In this document: positions 53,415-64,000 of the stretch, one piece after another
How the letters are laid out: the number at the start of each line of letters is the position of its first letter
Position numbering within the stretch: the first letter of the stretch is position 1
Assembly (NCBI RefSeq): GCF_900626095.1
Contig: NZ_UYZZ01000006.1
Span: 62,001-126,000, forward strand
From: Clostridium rectalis
Lineage (GTDB): Bacteria; Bacillota; Clostridia; Clostridiales; Clostridiaceae
Length of the DNA: 64,000 bases
Direction of reading: 5' to 3'
Notes under the pieces: generated by a model
Told to the model about the DNA's origin: nothing
The model's input: the letters and a program-made list of their open reading frames with translations, nothing else
The model's database searches: none
Made by a program: the position numbers and the translations under genes

Positions 53415-53576
53415 ATATTTAAATTTACATTTAATTGTTATAAAGACACTAATTAATAAGAATTTTATATAAATTAGTTTTCAATTTTTTTATTTGTTAT
53501 GTTATAATATCAATATCGAATATGTAAATATCAGATAGTAAAGTGGTAATAATTGTATAATAGAGGAGAGGTTCTA

Positions 53577-54263
53577 ATGATAGAATTTAAGAATGTAAGC
53601 AAAATTTATAATCATAATATATTTGCATTATCTAATATAAATCTAACAATTGATAGAGGAGAATTTGTATTTTTGGTTGGACCTAGTGGAGCGGGTAAAT
53701 CTACGTTTATAAAAAGTCTTTTAAAAGAAGTGGACCCCACTAGCGGTAATATTGTTGTAAATGGTACAGATATAACTCAATTAAAACGAAAGGACATACC
53801 TTATTATAGAAGAAAAATAGGGGTTGTTTTTCAGGATTTTAGATTAATTCCTAACTTAAATGTTTATGAAAATGTAGCTTTTGCGATGAGAGTGGTACAA
53901 GCTCCTATTAAAGAAATAAGAAAAAAAGTACCAATGTTCTTGTCTATGGTAGGATTATCTACAAAATATAAGGCATTTCCTCATGAATTATCTGGAGGAG
54001 AGCAACAAAGAGTAGCTTTGGCTAGAGCTATAGTTAACAACCCATCTTTATTAATTGCAGACGAGCCTACAGGTAACTTAGATCCAGAAACATCTATGGA
54101 AATAATGGACATATTAAATGATATAAATCATGCTGGAACTACTATACTTATGGCTACTCATGCAAGGAATATAGTGGATAGTATGAGAAAAAGAGTTATA
54201 GCTATTGAAAAAGGGGTAGTTGTAAGAGACGAACAAAGGGGTGTTTACGGATATGAAGATTAG
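53577..54263 (+). CDS. ftsE: Cell division ATP-binding protein FtsE
   Basis: ABC-type ATPase of 228 residues that works with FtsX to drive peptidoglycan hydrolases at division or sporulation. Walker A GPSGAGKST near residue 36, Q-loop VFQDFRLIPNLN, signature LSGGEQQRVALARAIV and Walker B LLIADEPTGNLDP are intact. The start is ATG 53577 after GAGGAGAGG; an upstream in-frame start lacks a site. Overlaps ftsX by 11 bases. Confidence 0.95.
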   Translation: MIEFKNVSKIYNHNIFALSNINLTIDRGEFVFLVGPSGAGKSTFIKSLLKEVDPTSGNIVVNGTDITQLKRKDIPYYRRKIGVVFQDFRLIPNLNVYENVAFAMRVVQAPIKEIRKKVPMFLSMVGLSTKYKAFPHELSGGEQQRVALARAIVNNPSLLIADEPTGNLDPETSMEIMDILNDINHAGTTILMATHARNIVDSMRKRVIAIEKGVVVRDEQRGVYGYED

Positions 54264-55143
54264 TACCATTAAATATTTTATATTAGATTCATTGAAGAGT
54301 TTAAAAAGAAATAGGACAATAAGTTTAGCATCAGTTGCAACTGTTGCAGCGACTTTGTTTATTTTAGGTGTATTTTTACTAGCTATGTTGGATGTTAAAG
54401 TATTGGTAAAAGATGTAGAATCAAGAGTAGAAATAAGAGTATTTTTAAATAATGATATAACTATAGCCCAAGAAAAAGATTTAGGTAAAAAACTTAAGGG
54501 TATGAATGAAGTACAAAGTGTTACATATGAAACTAAAAATCAGGCTATGGATAAATTTAAAGATCAAATAGGAGAAAATAATAAAGCATTAGTGGAGGGT
54601 TTAGACAAAGATAACCCACTACCAAACGCATTTGTGGTTAAGGTTAAAACACCAGAAATGGTTGCAAGTGTTGTAAATAACATTAAGGACGCTAAAGGAA
54701 TTTATGAGATTCAGGACGGAAGAAAAATAGTAGATAAAATTATTGCTATAACTAAAACTATAAAATGGGTAGGTATGGTATTGTTTGCTATCCTTATAGG
54801 AGTATCTTTATTCTTAATAGGAAATACTATAAAGATTACTGTTTATTCAAGGAGAAAAGAAATAGGTATAATGAAATATATAGGTGCAACAGATTGGTTT
54901 ATAAGGTGGCCTTTTATAATTGAAGGTATGATAATTGGTATAGCAGGGTCTATAATAGGATGCATTGCATTATACTATTCATACAATATAGTTTATACTA
55001 AGGCGGCATCAAGTTTATTTTTAGGGCAGTTAATCTCCCCGAAATATGTGCTTACAACTATATCATGGGAATTTTTATTGGTAGGACTTTTAATAGGTTC
55101 AATAGGTAGTATATTATCCATGAGAAAGTTCCTTGCAGTTTAA
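54253..55143 (+). CDS. ftsX: Cell division protein FtsX
   Basis: Membrane partner of FtsE (296 aa). Four membrane helices: one near residue 25-45 (LASVATVAATLFILGVFLL), then an extracellular domain of about 110 residues (VEIRVFLNND...), then three more with the FtsX motif VYSRRKEIGIMKYIGATDWFIRWPF near residue 200. Start ATG 54253 gives the usual MKISTIKYF. A hairpin follows. The ctpA-type protease gene downstream is a common clostridial and Bacillus neighbour. Confidence 0.94.
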   Translation: MKISTIKYFILDSLKSLKRNRTISLASVATVAATLFILGVFLLAMLDVKVLVKDVESRVEIRVFLNNDITIAQEKDLGKKLKGMNEVQSVTYETKNQAMDKFKDQIGENNKALVEGLDKDNPLPNAFVVKVKTPEMVASVVNNIKDAKGIYEIQDGRKIVDKIIAITKTIKWVGMVLFAILIGVSLFLIGNTIKITVYSRRKEIGIMKYIGATDWFIRWPFIIEGMIIGIAGSIIGCIALYYSYNIVYTKAASSLFLGQLISPKYVLTTISWEFLLVGLLIGSIGSILSMRKFLAV

Positions 55144-55164
55144 TAAAAATTTAATATAAATAAC

Positions 55165-55195
55165 AATTTAAGGTGGTTTTATACCACCTTAAATT
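55165..55195 (+). terminator. Hairpin after ftsX
   Basis: A perfect 13-bp stem AATTTAAGGTGGT/ACCACCTTAAATT with a 5-base loop; the T-run behind it is weak. Confidence 0.55.
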
Positions 55196-55351
55196 AATAT
55201 TAGAACAATTTTATTTTTTAATTAATTATTAACTACACAAATATTTTTTAAATTTATTTTTTTTAATGTTATAATTATCTATGATTTATATAAACATATA
55301 TATAGAGCTTATATTAAAATAATTACTGATTTATATAAAGGAGTGAAATAA

Positions 55352-56572
55352 ATGGAGAGTGGTAAGAAGAAATGGATTGGTATTACTATATGTATAGTAT
55401 TAATTACTAATATGCTCACTTTTTTTGGTAGTAATCTTATTTCTTTAAGTGTTCCTAATGGAAAGGTTATAGTAAGTAAACAGGATTATAATAGATTATT
55501 AGATTTTTCTAAAATGTTTCAAATAAGAGATGTGCTATATAAAAGTTATGATGGTAAGATAGATGATGCTGCATTGGAAGAGGGAGCAATTAAAGGAATG
55601 ACAGCAGCATTGAATGATCCATATACTGTATTTATGAATAAAGAAGAATTTGGAGAATTTAATTCCCAAACAGAGGGAAATTATAGTGGAGTAGGATTAC
55701 AAATACAAGTTAAAGACAATAAAATAGTAGTAGTGGACGTTTTTGAAAACTCTCCTGCTAAAAATGCAGGAATAATACCTAAAGATATAGTAGAGAAGGT
55801 TAATGGAACTACAGTAACTGGAAAAGATTCTGAAAAAGCTGTAACTATGATGAAAGGGCAAGAAGGTACTGAGGTTACTGTTACTTTTTTTAGAGAAGGC
55901 AAGGGTAGTTTTGATACGATACTAAAAAGGTCTAAGATAGATATGGTTACGGTAAAGGGAGAAATGATAGATAGCAATGTGGCATATATTCAAGTAAGTA
56001 TGTTTGATGAAAATACATCTAAAAACTTTAAGAAAAAACTAGATAGTTTAAAAACTGAAGGAATGAAGGGATTGATTGTGGATTTAAGAGGAAATCCAGG
56101 TGGTGTATTAGATGAATGTGTAAAAATGGCATCTAACTTTATTCCTAAAGGCAAAGTAGTAGTTTCAACTATAGATAAATACAAGTCAGAAAAAAAGTAT
56201 AAATCAAAAGGTGGAGATTTTATAGGATTACCATTAGTTATATTAACTAATGAGGGATCTGCCAGTGCCTCGGAGGTTTTTTCTGGAGCTTTAAGAGATT
56301 ACAAATCTGCTACATTAGTGGGAGAAAAAACTTTTGGAAAAGGAGTTGTTCAAACGTTATTTGATACAGGAAGTGGAACAGCTTTAAAGGTTACTATATC
56401 AAAATACTATACTCCTAATGGTGAGAACATACATGGAATTGGAATAAAGCCTGATGTGGCAATTGAATATCCAAAAGAATTATTGAAACTACCATATAAT
56501 AGAAGTACAGATCCTCAATTTATAAAAGCTCTAGGAGTAATAAGAGAAAATATAGAGAGAGGAAAGAAATAA
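55352..56572 (+). CDS. ctpA: S41 family C-terminal processing protease
   Basis: Carboxyl-terminal processing peptidase of 406 aa, membrane anchored outside the cell. Anchor helix at residues about 8-28; N-terminal linker; PDZ domain near 105-190 (GVGLQIQVKDNKIVVVDVFENSPAKNAGI); peptidase domain with VAYIQVSMF, LIVDLRGNPGGVL, the nucleophile Ser in NEGSASASEVFSGAL near residue 305 and the Lys in KTFGKGVVQT. Family members trim or regulate wall and sporulation proteins. Three bases separate it from the next PDZ gene. Confidence 0.94.
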   Translation: MESGKKKWIGITICIVLITNMLTFFGSNLISLSVPNGKVIVSKQDYNRLLDFSKMFQIRDVLYKSYDGKIDDAALEEGAIKGMTAALNDPYTVFMNKEEFGEFNSQTEGNYSGVGLQIQVKDNKIVVVDVFENSPAKNAGIIPKDIVEKVNGTTVTGKDSEKAVTMMKGQEGTEVTVTFFREGKGSFDTILKRSKIDMVTVKGEMIDSNVAYIQVSMFDENTSKNFKKKLDSLKTEGMKGLIVDLRGNPGGVLDECVKMASNFIPKGKVVVSTIDKYKSEKKYKSKGGDFIGLPLVILTNEGSASASEVFSGALRDYKSATLVGEKTFGKGVVQTLFDTGSGTALKVTISKYYTPNGENIHGIGIKPDVAIEYPKELLKLPYNRSTDPQFIKALGVIRENIERGKK

Positions 56573-56574
56573 GC

Positions 56575-57873
56575 ATGAATATTATAATTCATACACTTAG
56601 GGTTATAGCCTTTGCGTTAACGGAGCCTTATTTTGTTTTATTTTTATTTATACTGGCTGTTATACTTTATAAACAAAATAGAAAAACTTCCGCAATGCAG
56701 AGGATGATTATTGGGGAGCAAGTAAACTCCCCTTTTGAATTAACTGTGTCTCAAGTAGTTATGGGGATTTTTGCAGGTGTTATAGCTAGCGTTATCATGA
56801 CATGTTTAGGAGTAGTATTTTACGAAAATTCTATGATAGAAATTCTTTTTTTAACTTCTATACTTTTAATGGTTTGGAGTCCTAGATTCATGTGTTTTTC
56901 TTATTCTGCTGCCATTTTGGGGGGAATAAGTATAATAAATTCATTTATATCAGGAATTTACGGCACCACTGAGGTAGCGTATTTAAAGTTCAATATAACA
57001 TCACTTATGACTATGGTAGCAGTATTACATTTTGTAGAAGGATTATTAGTAATATTTGATGGAAATAGAGGGTCGGTACCTGTATTTACCAAAAGAGAAG
57101 ATAAAATAATTGGTGGATTTATAATGAAAAGATATTGGGCGTTGCCTATAGCTATAATTATGCTATATAATATGTCTTCATTAGGAGGAGATGTTACGGG
57201 AACAACACCAACACCAAATTGGTGGCCTATTCTAAATGGCACCATATCTACAGATATGCTAAAAAATACTGTACTTTTATTGGTTCCATTTTACGGAGTA
57301 TTAGGTTATAATAGCGTCACTTTTACTAGAGATAAAACTGGAAAGGTAGTTAATTCAGGTTTATTTATAATTTTATATAGTATTATATTATTTATATTGG
57401 CCCAGTTGGCTAACTTGAATATATTCTTTAAAATACTTGTAGTATTGTTTGCACCTATAGGTCATGAAATAATGTTATATATTCAAAGGGTTATGGAAAT
57501 AAAAAGGAAGCCTAAATATGTAAGCGATGAAGGAATAATGATATTAGATACAGCACCTAGTTCCTATGCTTATGAATTGGGAATTAGAAGTGGAGATTCT
57601 ATAATACAAATAAATGATGAAGATATAGACACAGATTCCGATGCCATTAATATACTAACTAAAATACATTCTAATATTAAAATAAAATTAAAGAAAAAAA
57701 ATGGGGAAATCAAAGAAATTATATACAAGTATAGTTGTGATAAACGTAAACTTGGAATGGTTTTTGTGCCTAAGTCCGTTCCAGAAGATAAAACAGTATT
57801 AAAATTTACTGAAAATACATTTACTGAAATTTTAAATAAAGTAAAAAATAGGAATAAAGATGGTGAGGAATAA
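56575..57873 (+). CDS. Multi-pass membrane protein with C-terminal PDZ domain
   Basis: A 432-residue protein with about seven membrane helices in the first 310 residues and a cytoplasmic PDZ domain near 320-400 (DEGIMILDTAPSSYAYELGIRSGDSIIQINDEDID). Its architecture resembles MinJ-like topological determinants of Bacillus, though this is only a likeness. It is placed between ctpA and uvrB with 2-3-base gaps, so translation is probably coupled. It may guide the protease or division proteins to a site. Function not assigned. Confidence 0.8.
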   Translation: MNIIIHTLRVIAFALTEPYFVLFLFILAVILYKQNRKTSAMQRMIIGEQVNSPFELTVSQVVMGIFAGVIASVIMTCLGVVFYENSMIEILFLTSILLMVWSPRFMCFSYSAAILGGISIINSFISGIYGTTEVAYLKFNITSLMTMVAVLHFVEGLLVIFDGNRGSVPVFTKREDKIIGGFIMKRYWALPIAIIMLYNMSSLGGDVTGTTPTPNWWPILNGTISTDMLKNTVLLLVPFYGVLGYNSVTFTRDKTGKVVNSGLFIILYSIILFILAQLANLNIFFKILVVLFAPIGHEIMLYIQRVMEIKRKPKYVSDEGIMILDTAPSSYAYELGIRSGDSIIQINDEDIDTDSDAINILTKIHSNIKIKLKKKNGEIKEIIYKYSCDKRKLGMVFVPKSVPEDKTVLKFTENTFTEILNKVKNRNKDGEE

Positions 57874-57876
57874 GTT

Positions 57877-59862
57877 ATGAATGATTTTAAAATTCATTCT
57901 AAATTTAAGCCTATGGGTGATCAGCCTAAGGCTATAGAGGATATTGTTAAAGGAATAAATAAGGGACAGAAGTTTCAGACTCTCTTAGGAGTAACAGGAT
58001 CGGGAAAAACATTTACTATGGCAAATATTATAGAGAGAGTAAAGAAACCTACGTTGGTATTGGCTCATAATAAAACACTAGCAGCTCAGTTGTGTTCAGA
58101 ATTTAGAGAGTTTTTTCCTGAAAGTTGTGTTGAGTATTTTGTTTCATATTATGATTATTATCAACCAGAGGCATATGTACCTCAAACAGATACTTATATT
58201 GAAAAAGATGCGTCAATAAACGACGAAATAGATAAATTAAGGCATTCAGCCACATCAGCTTTATTCGAGAGAAGAGATGTAATAATTGTTGCTTCAGTAT
58301 CCTGTATTTATGGATTAGGAAATCCAGAAGAATACAGAAAACTTACCATATCGTTAAGAGAAGGTATGGGAAAGGACAGGGATGAAGTAATAAAAAAGTT
58401 AGTTGAAATACAATATGAAAGAAATGATATAAACTTTGTTAGAGGTACTTTTAGAGTTAGAGGGGATGTTTTAGATATATTCCCTGCTTCTTCAAGTAAT
58501 AAAGGTATAAGAATAGAGTTTTTTGGAGATGAAATAGATAGAATAAAAGAATTTGATGTATTAACTGGTGAGATAATAGCAACTAGAAAGCATGTAGCTA
58601 TTTTCCCAGCATCCCATTTTGCCACCTCTTATGAAAGGTTACAGGGGGCTATAGGTAAAATAGAAGGTGAGTTAGAACTAAGGGTTAAAGAATTAACTAT
58701 GGAAGATAAAATTTTAGAAGCTCAAAGATTAAAGCAAAGAACTAATTTTGATATAGAGATGATGAGGGAGGTTGGATATTGTAGTGGTATAGAAAATTAT
58801 TCTAGAATTCTAGATGGAAGGGATCCGGAAACTCCACCTAAAACTCTCATGGACTACTTTCCGGATGACTTTTTATTATTTATAGATGAAAGCCATGTTA
58901 CTTTGCCACAAGTTAGAGCTATGTATGCTGGAGATAGATCTAGAAAAACCACTTTGATAGATTATGGGTTTAGACTAACTTCTGCATTTGACAATAGACC
59001 ATTAAAATTTAATGAATTTGAATCTAAACTTAACCAGGTTGTATTTGTTAGTGCTACTCCAGGTCAGTATGAATTAGAACATTCTGAAAATGTTGTAGAA
59101 CAAATAATAAGACCTACTGGGTTGTTAGATCCAGAAATTGTAATTAGTCCTGTTAAGGGCCAAATTGATGATTTATATTCCAGAATACGAAAAACTATAG
59201 ATAAAGGTTTTAGAATACTTGTTACTACACTTACAAAAAAAATGGCAGAAGATTTAACACAGTATTTTAAAGAAATGGGTATAAAAACAAATTATTTACA
59301 TTCGGACATTGATACAATAGAAAGAATGAAAATAATTAGAGACTTAAGAAAAGGTGAATATGATGTATTAGTTGGAATTAACCTTTTAAGAGAAGGTCTT
59401 GATATACCAGAAGTAGCACTAGTTGCTATTTTGGATGCAGATAAGGAAGGATTTCTAAGATCCGATAGGTCTTTAATCCAAATAATAGGAAGAGCAGCAA
59501 GAAATTCTGAGAGTAAAGTAATTATGTATGCAGATAATATAACCAAATCTATGGATAGAGCCATGAAGGAAACTAATAGAAGAAGAAGTATACAAATGGA
59601 ATATAACAAGAAAAATAATGTGGTTCCAACAACTATAATTAAAGATATAAGGGATGTTATAGAAATAACTAATGTTGCAGAAGAAAAGGTAGATTATAAT
59701 AGTTTAGAAGAGGCTATTAAGGCTAATAATGATAACATAGAATTATTAATAAAAAATTATGAAGAGGAAATGAAACAAGCAGCATCCAGCTTGCAGTTTG
59801 AGAGGGCGGCAGAAATTAGAGATATAATTTTTAAGTTGAAAAAGAAAAAGAAAGGCTATTAG
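57877..59862 (+). CDS. uvrB: Excinuclease ABC subunit B
   Basis: DNA damage-verifying helicase of nucleotide excision repair (661 aa). Walker [13 protein letters not shown] near residue 40, beta-hairpin region [29 protein letters not shown], helicase motif [11 protein letters not shown], and the C-terminal UVR domain ([18 protein letters not shown]) that binds UvrC. Starts 3 bases after the PDZ gene and is followed by uvrA 35 bases on. Confidence 0.98.
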   Translation: MNDFKIHSKFKPMGDQPKAIEDIVKGINKGQKFQTLLGVTGSGKTFTMANIIERVKKPTLVLAHNKTLAAQLCSEFREFFPESCVEYFVSYYDYYQPEAYVPQTDTYIEKDASINDEIDKLRHSATSALFERRDVIIVASVSCIYGLGNPEEYRKLTISLREGMGKDRDEVIKKLVEIQYERNDINFVRGTFRVRGDVLDIFPASSSNKGIRIEFFGDEIDRIKEFDVLTGEIIATRKHVAIFPASHFATSYERLQGAIGKIEGELELRVKELTMEDKILEAQRLKQRTNFDIEMMREVGYCSGIENYSRILDGRDPETPPKTLMDYFPDDFLLFIDESHVTLPQVRAMYAGDRSRKTTLIDYGFRLTSAFDNRPLKFNEFESKLNQVVFVSATPGQYELEHSENVVEQIIRPTGLLDPEIVISPVKGQIDDLYSRIRKTIDKGFRILVTTLTKKMAEDLTQYFKEMGIKTNYLHSDIDTIERMKIIRDLRKGEYDVLVGINLLREGLDIPEVALVAILDADKEGFLRSDRSLIQIIGRAARNSESKVIMYADNITKSMDRAMKETNRRRSIQMEYNKKNNVVPTTIIKDIRDVIEITNVAEEKVDYNSLEEAIKANNDNIELLIKNYEEEMKQAASSLQFERAAEIRDIIFKLKKKKKGY

Positions 59863-59897
59863 TATTGATAAACTAAGGAGAGTGTGGTAAATAAACT

Positions 59898-62720
59898 ATG
59901 ATAGATAAAATAGTGATAAAAGGAGCTAAAGTACATAATTTAAAAAATGTAGATCTTGAAATACCAAGAGAAAAGTTTATAGTCTTCACAGGATTATCAG
60001 GATCTGGTAAATCATCTTTAGCATTTGATACCTTATATGCGGAAGGACAAAGAAGATATGTAGAATCTCTTTCTGCATATGCAAGGCAATTCTTGGGACA
60101 AATGAATAAACCTGACGTAGAGTATATAGAAGGACTATCTCCTGCTATATCTATCGACCAAAAAACCACTAGTAGAAACCCACGTTCAACAGTAGGAACG
60201 GTAACAGAAATTTATGATTATCTAAGGCTTTTATACTCAAAGATTGGTAAGCCTCATTGTCCTAAATGCGGAAAGGAAATACGACAACAAACTGTAGATG
60301 AAATGGTAGATAAAATTTTAGAATTACCTGAAAGAAATAGGATCCAAGTGTTAGCGCCTATAATAAGAGGAAGAAAAGGTGAACATGTAAAGGTATTAGA
60401 AAGTATTAAAAAGAGTGGGTATATAAGAGCGAGAATTGATGGAGTTACAATAGATTTAGAAGAAGAATATATAAAATTAGAAAAAAATAAAAAGCACGCT
60501 ATTGAAGCGGTAATTGATAGACTGATAATTAAACCTGATATAAAAAGTAGATTAGCTGATTCTATAGAAACAGCCTTAAAATTATCTGATGGTATAGTTA
60601 TTATTAATATATTAGATAAAGAGGATATATTATTTAGTGAAAATTTTGCATGTCCTGATTGTAATGTAAGTCTAAGTGAAATTTCTGCTAGAATGTTCTC
60701 TTTTAATTCACCATTTGGGAAATGTGATAAATGTGATGGTCTGGGAACCTTACTTGAAATAGATGAAAATTTATTAATACCAGATAAGAGTAAAAGTATA
60801 TTACAGGGTGCAATATTACCCTGGGCTAATGCTGTGTTAAAAGAAGATTCTTGGACATATAGTATACTTAAATCTTTATCAAAACAATTTCATTTTGATT
60901 TATCTTCCCCAGTAGAAAATTTAGATAAAGACATAGTAAAAATATTATTATATGGACTTAATGGGGAAAAAATTAAGGTAAAATATGAAAAAGATAATGG
61001 AGTTATGGAGTTTAATCATGCTTTCGAAGGAATAATAAATAGTTTAAGACGAAGATATTTTGAAACCAACTCTGATTATATAAAAGATGATATAGAAAGG
61101 TATATGAGTAATAATTCTTGTCCAAAATGCAAAGGTGCTAGATTAAAAGAGGAGGCTTTAGCTGTAACTGTTGGAGGTAAGAGTATATTTGATTTTTGCA
61201 CTTTATCCATAAAAGATGAATTGAAATTTTTAAATGAATTAATTTTATCAGAAAAGGATAGCATAATTAGCAATCAAATTCTCAAAGAAATTAAAAGTAG
61301 ATTAAATTTTTTAATAGATGTGGGGTTAGATTATCTAAACTTAGCTAGGACTGCAGGCACTCTATCTGGAGGAGAAGCACAAAGAATAAGACTTGCTACT
61401 CAAATAGGTTCAAGTCTTGTTGGAGTATTATACATACTAGATGAGCCTAGCATAGGCTTACATCAAAGGGACAATGATAGGTTAATAGAGACATTAAAGC
61501 ATTTAAGAGATTTAGGAAATACACTAATTGTAGTAGAACATGATGAGGATACGATAAAATCAGCAGATTTTGTTGTAGATATAGGTCCTGGTGCGGGAGA
61601 ACATGGAGGAGAAATAGTTGCATCTGGTACTTTAGAGAAAATAGTTAAAAATAAAAAATCAATAACAGCGCAATATTTGTGTGGTATAAAGAGGGTAGAA
61701 ATACCAGAGAAAAGAAGAACTTCTACGGATAAGATTATAAAGGTAAAGGGGGCTAGGGAAAATAACTTAAAAAATATAGATGTTGATTTTCCTATAGGAT
61801 TATTTACATGTGTTACAGGAGTCTCTGGGTCAGGTAAAAGTACCTTAGTTAATGAAATATTATATAAAGGTTTAAATAAAAAGCTAAATAATGTTAAAGA
61901 TAATCCAGGAGTGCATAAAGTCATATTAGGAGTAGAACATATAGAAAAAATTATAAATATAGATCAAAGTCCAATAGGAAGAACTCCAAGATCTAATCCA
62001 GCTACTTACACAGGAGTATTTGATATAATAAGAGAGGTCTTTACAAATACTTCTGAATCAAAAATGAGGGGATATAAACCTGGAAGATTTAGCTTTAATG
62101 TAAAGGGTGGAAGATGTGAGGCCTGTAAAGGCGATGGAATAATAAAGATAGAAATGCAATTTTTATCTGACGTTTATGTACCTTGTGAAGTATGTAAAGG
62201 TAAAAGGTATAATAGAGAAACTTTAGAAGTAAAATATAAAGGTAAAACTATAGATGATGTCCTTAATATGACTGTGGAGGAAGCATTGATTTTTTTTGAA
62301 AATATACCTAGGATAAAAAATAAACTTCAAACTTTAATGGATGTTGGACTAAGTTATATAAAATTAGGGCAACCATCAACCCAATTATCCGGAGGAGAGG
62401 CACAAAGAATAAAACTTGCATATGAACTATCCAAAAGGAGTAATGGTAAAACTTTATATATCTTAGATGAACCAACAACAGGTCTTCATGTTGATGATGT
62501 TAATAGACTAATATCTATAATACAAAGGCTTGTGCATCAGGGGAATACAGCCGTTGTTATTGAACATAATTTAGATGTTATAAAGTGTGCAGATTATATT
62601 ATAGATTTAGGGCCCGAAGGTGGAGAGAAGGGTGGAACAGTAATAGCAAAAGGAACCCCAGAAGAAATAGGTAATAATGGAAATTCATATACAGGACATT
62701 ATTTAAAAAAGATGTTATAA
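59898..62720 (+). CDS. uvrA: Excinuclease ABC subunit A
   Basis: Damage-sensing ATPase of nucleotide excision repair (940 aa). Two ABC modules: first Walker [21 protein letters not shown] near residue 31, second [16 protein letters not shown] near 640; signatures [12 protein letters not shown] and [12 protein letters not shown]; zinc-binding CPDC-x19-CDKC and [15 protein letters not shown] pairs. Complete with no frameshift. Pairs with uvrB; uvrC is not in the window. Confidence 0.98.
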   Translation: MIDKIVIKGAKVHNLKNVDLEIPREKFIVFTGLSGSGKSSLAFDTLYAEGQRRYVESLSAYARQFLGQMNKPDVEYIEGLSPAISIDQKTTSRNPRSTVGTVTEIYDYLRLLYSKIGKPHCPKCGKEIRQQTVDEMVDKILELPERNRIQVLAPIIRGRKGEHVKVLESIKKSGYIRARIDGVTIDLEEEYIKLEKNKKHAIEAVIDRLIIKPDIKSRLADSIETALKLSDGIVIINILDKEDILFSENFACPDCNVSLSEISARMFSFNSPFGKCDKCDGLGTLLEIDENLLIPDKSKSILQGAILPWANAVLKEDSWTYSILKSLSKQFHFDLSSPVENLDKDIVKILLYGLNGEKIKVKYEKDNGVMEFNHAFEGIINSLRRRYFETNSDYIKDDIERYMSNNSCPKCKGARLKEEALAVTVGGKSIFDFCTLSIKDELKFLNELILSEKDSIISNQILKEIKSRLNFLIDVGLDYLNLARTAGTLSGGEAQRIRLATQIGSSLVGVLYILDEPSIGLHQRDNDRLIETLKHLRDLGNTLIVVEHDEDTIKSADFVVDIGPGAGEHGGEIVASGTLEKIVKNKKSITAQYLCGIKRVEIPEKRRTSTDKIIKVKGARENNLKNIDVDFPIGLFTCVTGVSGSGKSTLVNEILYKGLNKKLNNVKDNPGVHKVILGVEHIEKIINIDQSPIGRTPRSNPATYTGVFDIIREVFTNTSESKMRGYKPGRFSFNVKGGRCEACKGDGIIKIEMQFLSDVYVPCEVCKGKRYNRETLEVKYKGKTIDDVLNMTVEEALIFFENIPRIKNKLQTLMDVGLSYIKLGQPSTQLSGGEAQRIKLAYELSKRSNGKTLYILDEPTTGLHVDDVNRLISIIQRLVHQGNTAVVIEHNLDVIKCADYIIDLGPEGGEKGGTVIAKGTPEEIGNNGNSYTGHYLKKML

Positions 62721-62728
62721 TTTATCTT

Positions 62729-62765
62729 GGACTAGCATGGAAAAGCGATAAATGCTAGTCCTTTA
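62729..62765 (+). terminator. Terminator after uvrA
   Basis: GGACTAGCAT/ATGCTAGTCC with a 13-base loop, followed by TTTAATAT. Confidence 0.7.
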
Positions 62766-62832
62766 ATATAAGTATTGTTAATGTTAATTTTTGTATGGCT
62801 TCTATTATATAAAGATAGAGAAGGTGATTTTT

Positions 62833-63261
62833 ATGTTAAATAAATTAAGCCCAATATTCACAGTTATGATAATAGCAATAGTTTATGTAATAATATTTAC
62901 TGCACTTAGAATCATGAATAAGGATATTAAGTCCGGTACTAAAAGAAGGAATAAGAGAAGATTAGTGGGGTTAGAAATAGTGGAACCTGGTAATAGTATA
63001 AATTTGAAAAGAGGGGGAGTTATTCCTATTCAAGGGGAAATAACAATAGGAAGAAGAAATGGGAATACATTTGTACTTGATGACCCATATGTTTCAGGAC
63101 ATCATGCACGGGTGTATATAAGAAATAATGAATATATATTAGAAGACTTAGGTAGTACCAATGGAACTTTAGTTAATCAGGTAAAAATACATGGGAAAAA
63201 ACATCTAAAAAGTGGTGAAATAATTAAAATAGGGAATACGGTTTTAAAATTTATAGGATAA
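62833..63261 (+). CDS. FHA domain membrane protein
   Basis: A 142-residue protein with one N-terminal membrane helix (residues about 8-27, VMIIAIVYVIIFTALRI) and a cytoplasmic forkhead-associated domain (ITIGRRNGNTFVLDDPYVSGHHARVYI and LEDLGSTNGTLVNQVKIHG, holding the phospho-threonine-binding Arg, Ser and Asn). The start at ATG 62833 follows AAGGTG. The FtsW/RodA-family gene directly downstream suggests a role in wall synthesis under Ser/Thr kinase control; no kinase gene is in the window. Confidence 0.88.
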   Translation: MLNKLSPIFTVMIIAIVYVIIFTALRIMNKDIKSGTKRRNKRRLVGLEIVEPGNSINLKRGGVIPIQGEITIGRRNGNTFVLDDPYVSGHHARVYIRNNEYILEDLGSTNGTLVNQVKIHGKKHLKSGEIIKIGNTVLKFIG

Positions 63262-63305
63262 TTATGTTAGAAAATATTTATAAAAAGTTAGGTGGTGACT
63301 AGGCA

Positions 63306-64000
63306 GTGGACACTAGTAGAGATGAAAAAAAACTCTTAAGATATACTTATTTATTGTGCATAATAGGATTTCTCAATTTAGCAATACTAAAAGATCCTTT
63401 TGATAAAGGTGCAATGATTATGTGTTTAATTACTTGTGTACTTATAGGATATTCTTATTTTGTTATAAGAAAGTTTTTTTCAGATGGGGATAAATTTATA
63501 TTTATTTTCTCTAGTATATTAGCGGTAATTGGGATAATTGTTTTATATAGAATAGACACGGCTATAGCTGTAAAACAGATTATATGGTTTGCAATAGGAG
63601 TAACTGGTTTTATATTAATTGTAGTGTTATTCCCTGATTTTAAAAAATTTTGTAAATTTAAATATTTATTATTAGGTTGTACAATAGTTCTTATGAGTTT
63701 AGGAACATTATTTGCACCTAAAATATATGGATCTAGAAACTGGATTAGCATAGGAGGGTTTTTATTCCAGCCTTCGGAGTTTGGGAAGCTATTTTTTGTT
63801 ATATATTTAGCAGCAGCTCTTAAGGACTATAAGACTTTCAAGGATCTTATTGAACCAGGCGTAGTTGTTATGATTTCTTTAGGATTCATGGTATTACAAA
63901 AAGATTTAGGAAGTGCCCTTATTTTCTTTGGTATATCAATTACCATGTTATACATAGCAACATCTAAATTTAAATACATAATAGTATGTTTTTTATTATT
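63306..64000 (+). CDS. FtsW/RodA/SpoVE family protein, 5' part
   Basis: First about 231 residues of a SEDS-family peptidoglycan polymerase, cut by the right edge. Several membrane helices are visible, with the family segment SRNWISIGGFLFQPSEFGKL and the partly conserved VLQKDLGSALIFFGI. GTG 63306 follows AGGTGG-type sequence after the FHA gene. Whether it is FtsW, RodA or SpoVE cannot be told from this part; an FHA-SEDS-PBP arrangement (as in the rodA-pbpA cluster) would suggest cell division or elongation. Confidence 0.85.
   Translation, partial: MDTSRDEKKLLRYTYLLCIIGFLNLAILKDPFDKGAMIMCLITCVLIGYSYFVIRKFFSDGDKFIFIFSSILAVIGIIVLYRIDTAIAVKQIIWFAIGVTGFILIVVLFPDFKKFCKFKYLLLGCTIVLMSLGTLFAPKIYGSRNWISIGGFLFQPSEFGKLFFVIYLAAALKDYKTFKDLIEPGVVVMISLGFMVLQKDLGSALIFFGISITMLYIATSKFKYIIVCFLL

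Noticed and set aside
1-64000. CRISPR arrays, insertion sequences, prophage, tRNA or rRNA genes
   Set aside because: No regularly spaced repeats, transposase motifs, phage genes or cloverleaf sequences with CCA-type ends were seen.

Overview
The window is low-GC, AT-biased DNA with strong GGAGG-type ribosome binding sites, frequent TTG and GTG starts, endospore genes (cwlD, gerS-like, sleB-like) and a full glutamate fermentation cluster. This points to Clostridium sensu stricto, close to the methylaspartate-pathway glutamate fermenters (C. tetanomorphum, C. cochlearium, C. tetani). That placement is from remembered families, not from a search. Nearly everything is on the + strand. No tRNA, rRNA, CRISPR array, insertion sequence or prophage was seen.

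1-14.2 kb: the end of rpsI and cwlD, then a GntR regulator and the methylaspartate pathway in reaction order. Glutamate mutase (glmS, glmL, glmE) makes 3-methylaspartate, methylaspartate ammonia-lyase makes mesaconate, a two-subunit Fe-S hydratase makes citramalate, and a citrate-lyase-type complex (citD, citE, citF; here most likely citramalate lyase) gives acetate and pyruvate. citC, citX and citG, which mature and activate the lyase, follow a terminator and have their own promoter. Several intergenic hairpins without U-tracts punctuate the operon. One of them sits between a strong Shine-Dalgarno and its start codon.

14.2-19.9 kb: an ECF sigma factor and its anti-sigma factor flanked by two TPR membrane proteins, then thioredoxin and a thioredoxin-reductase-like flavoprotein that lacks the usual NADPH-binding signature. 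A SleB-type cell-wall hydrolase on the - strand is preceded by a c-di-AMP (ydaO-type) riboswitch.

20-31 kb: diadenylate cyclase cdaA and cdaR, a FAD-dependent dehydrogenase, ptb-buk (butyrate formation, the energy-yielding end of this metabolism), glmM, and glmS preceded by a glmS ribozyme. The c-di-AMP synthase and a c-di-AMP-sensing gene therefore lie about 1.2 kb apart.

31-45 kb: an MgtA-type P-type ATPase, a cupin, a LevR-type sigma-54 activator followed by a sigma-54 promoter and a PTS IIB-IIA-MupG operon without an EIIC, an ECF-transporter S component and methyltransferase behind a putative attenuator, DUF3842, a Dph6-like ATP pyrophosphatase, a YihY-family membrane protein, and a SAM-I riboswitch upstream of an NhaC-family transporter.

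45-64 kb: housekeeping and envelope genes: a DUF6514-like gene, acpS, nnr, a GerS-like lipoprotein, alr, mazEF, a split transketolase, a YitT-family protein, ftsEX, a ctpA-type protease, a PDZ membrane protein, uvrB, uvrA, an FHA protein and the start of an FtsW/RodA/SpoVE gene cut by the window end.
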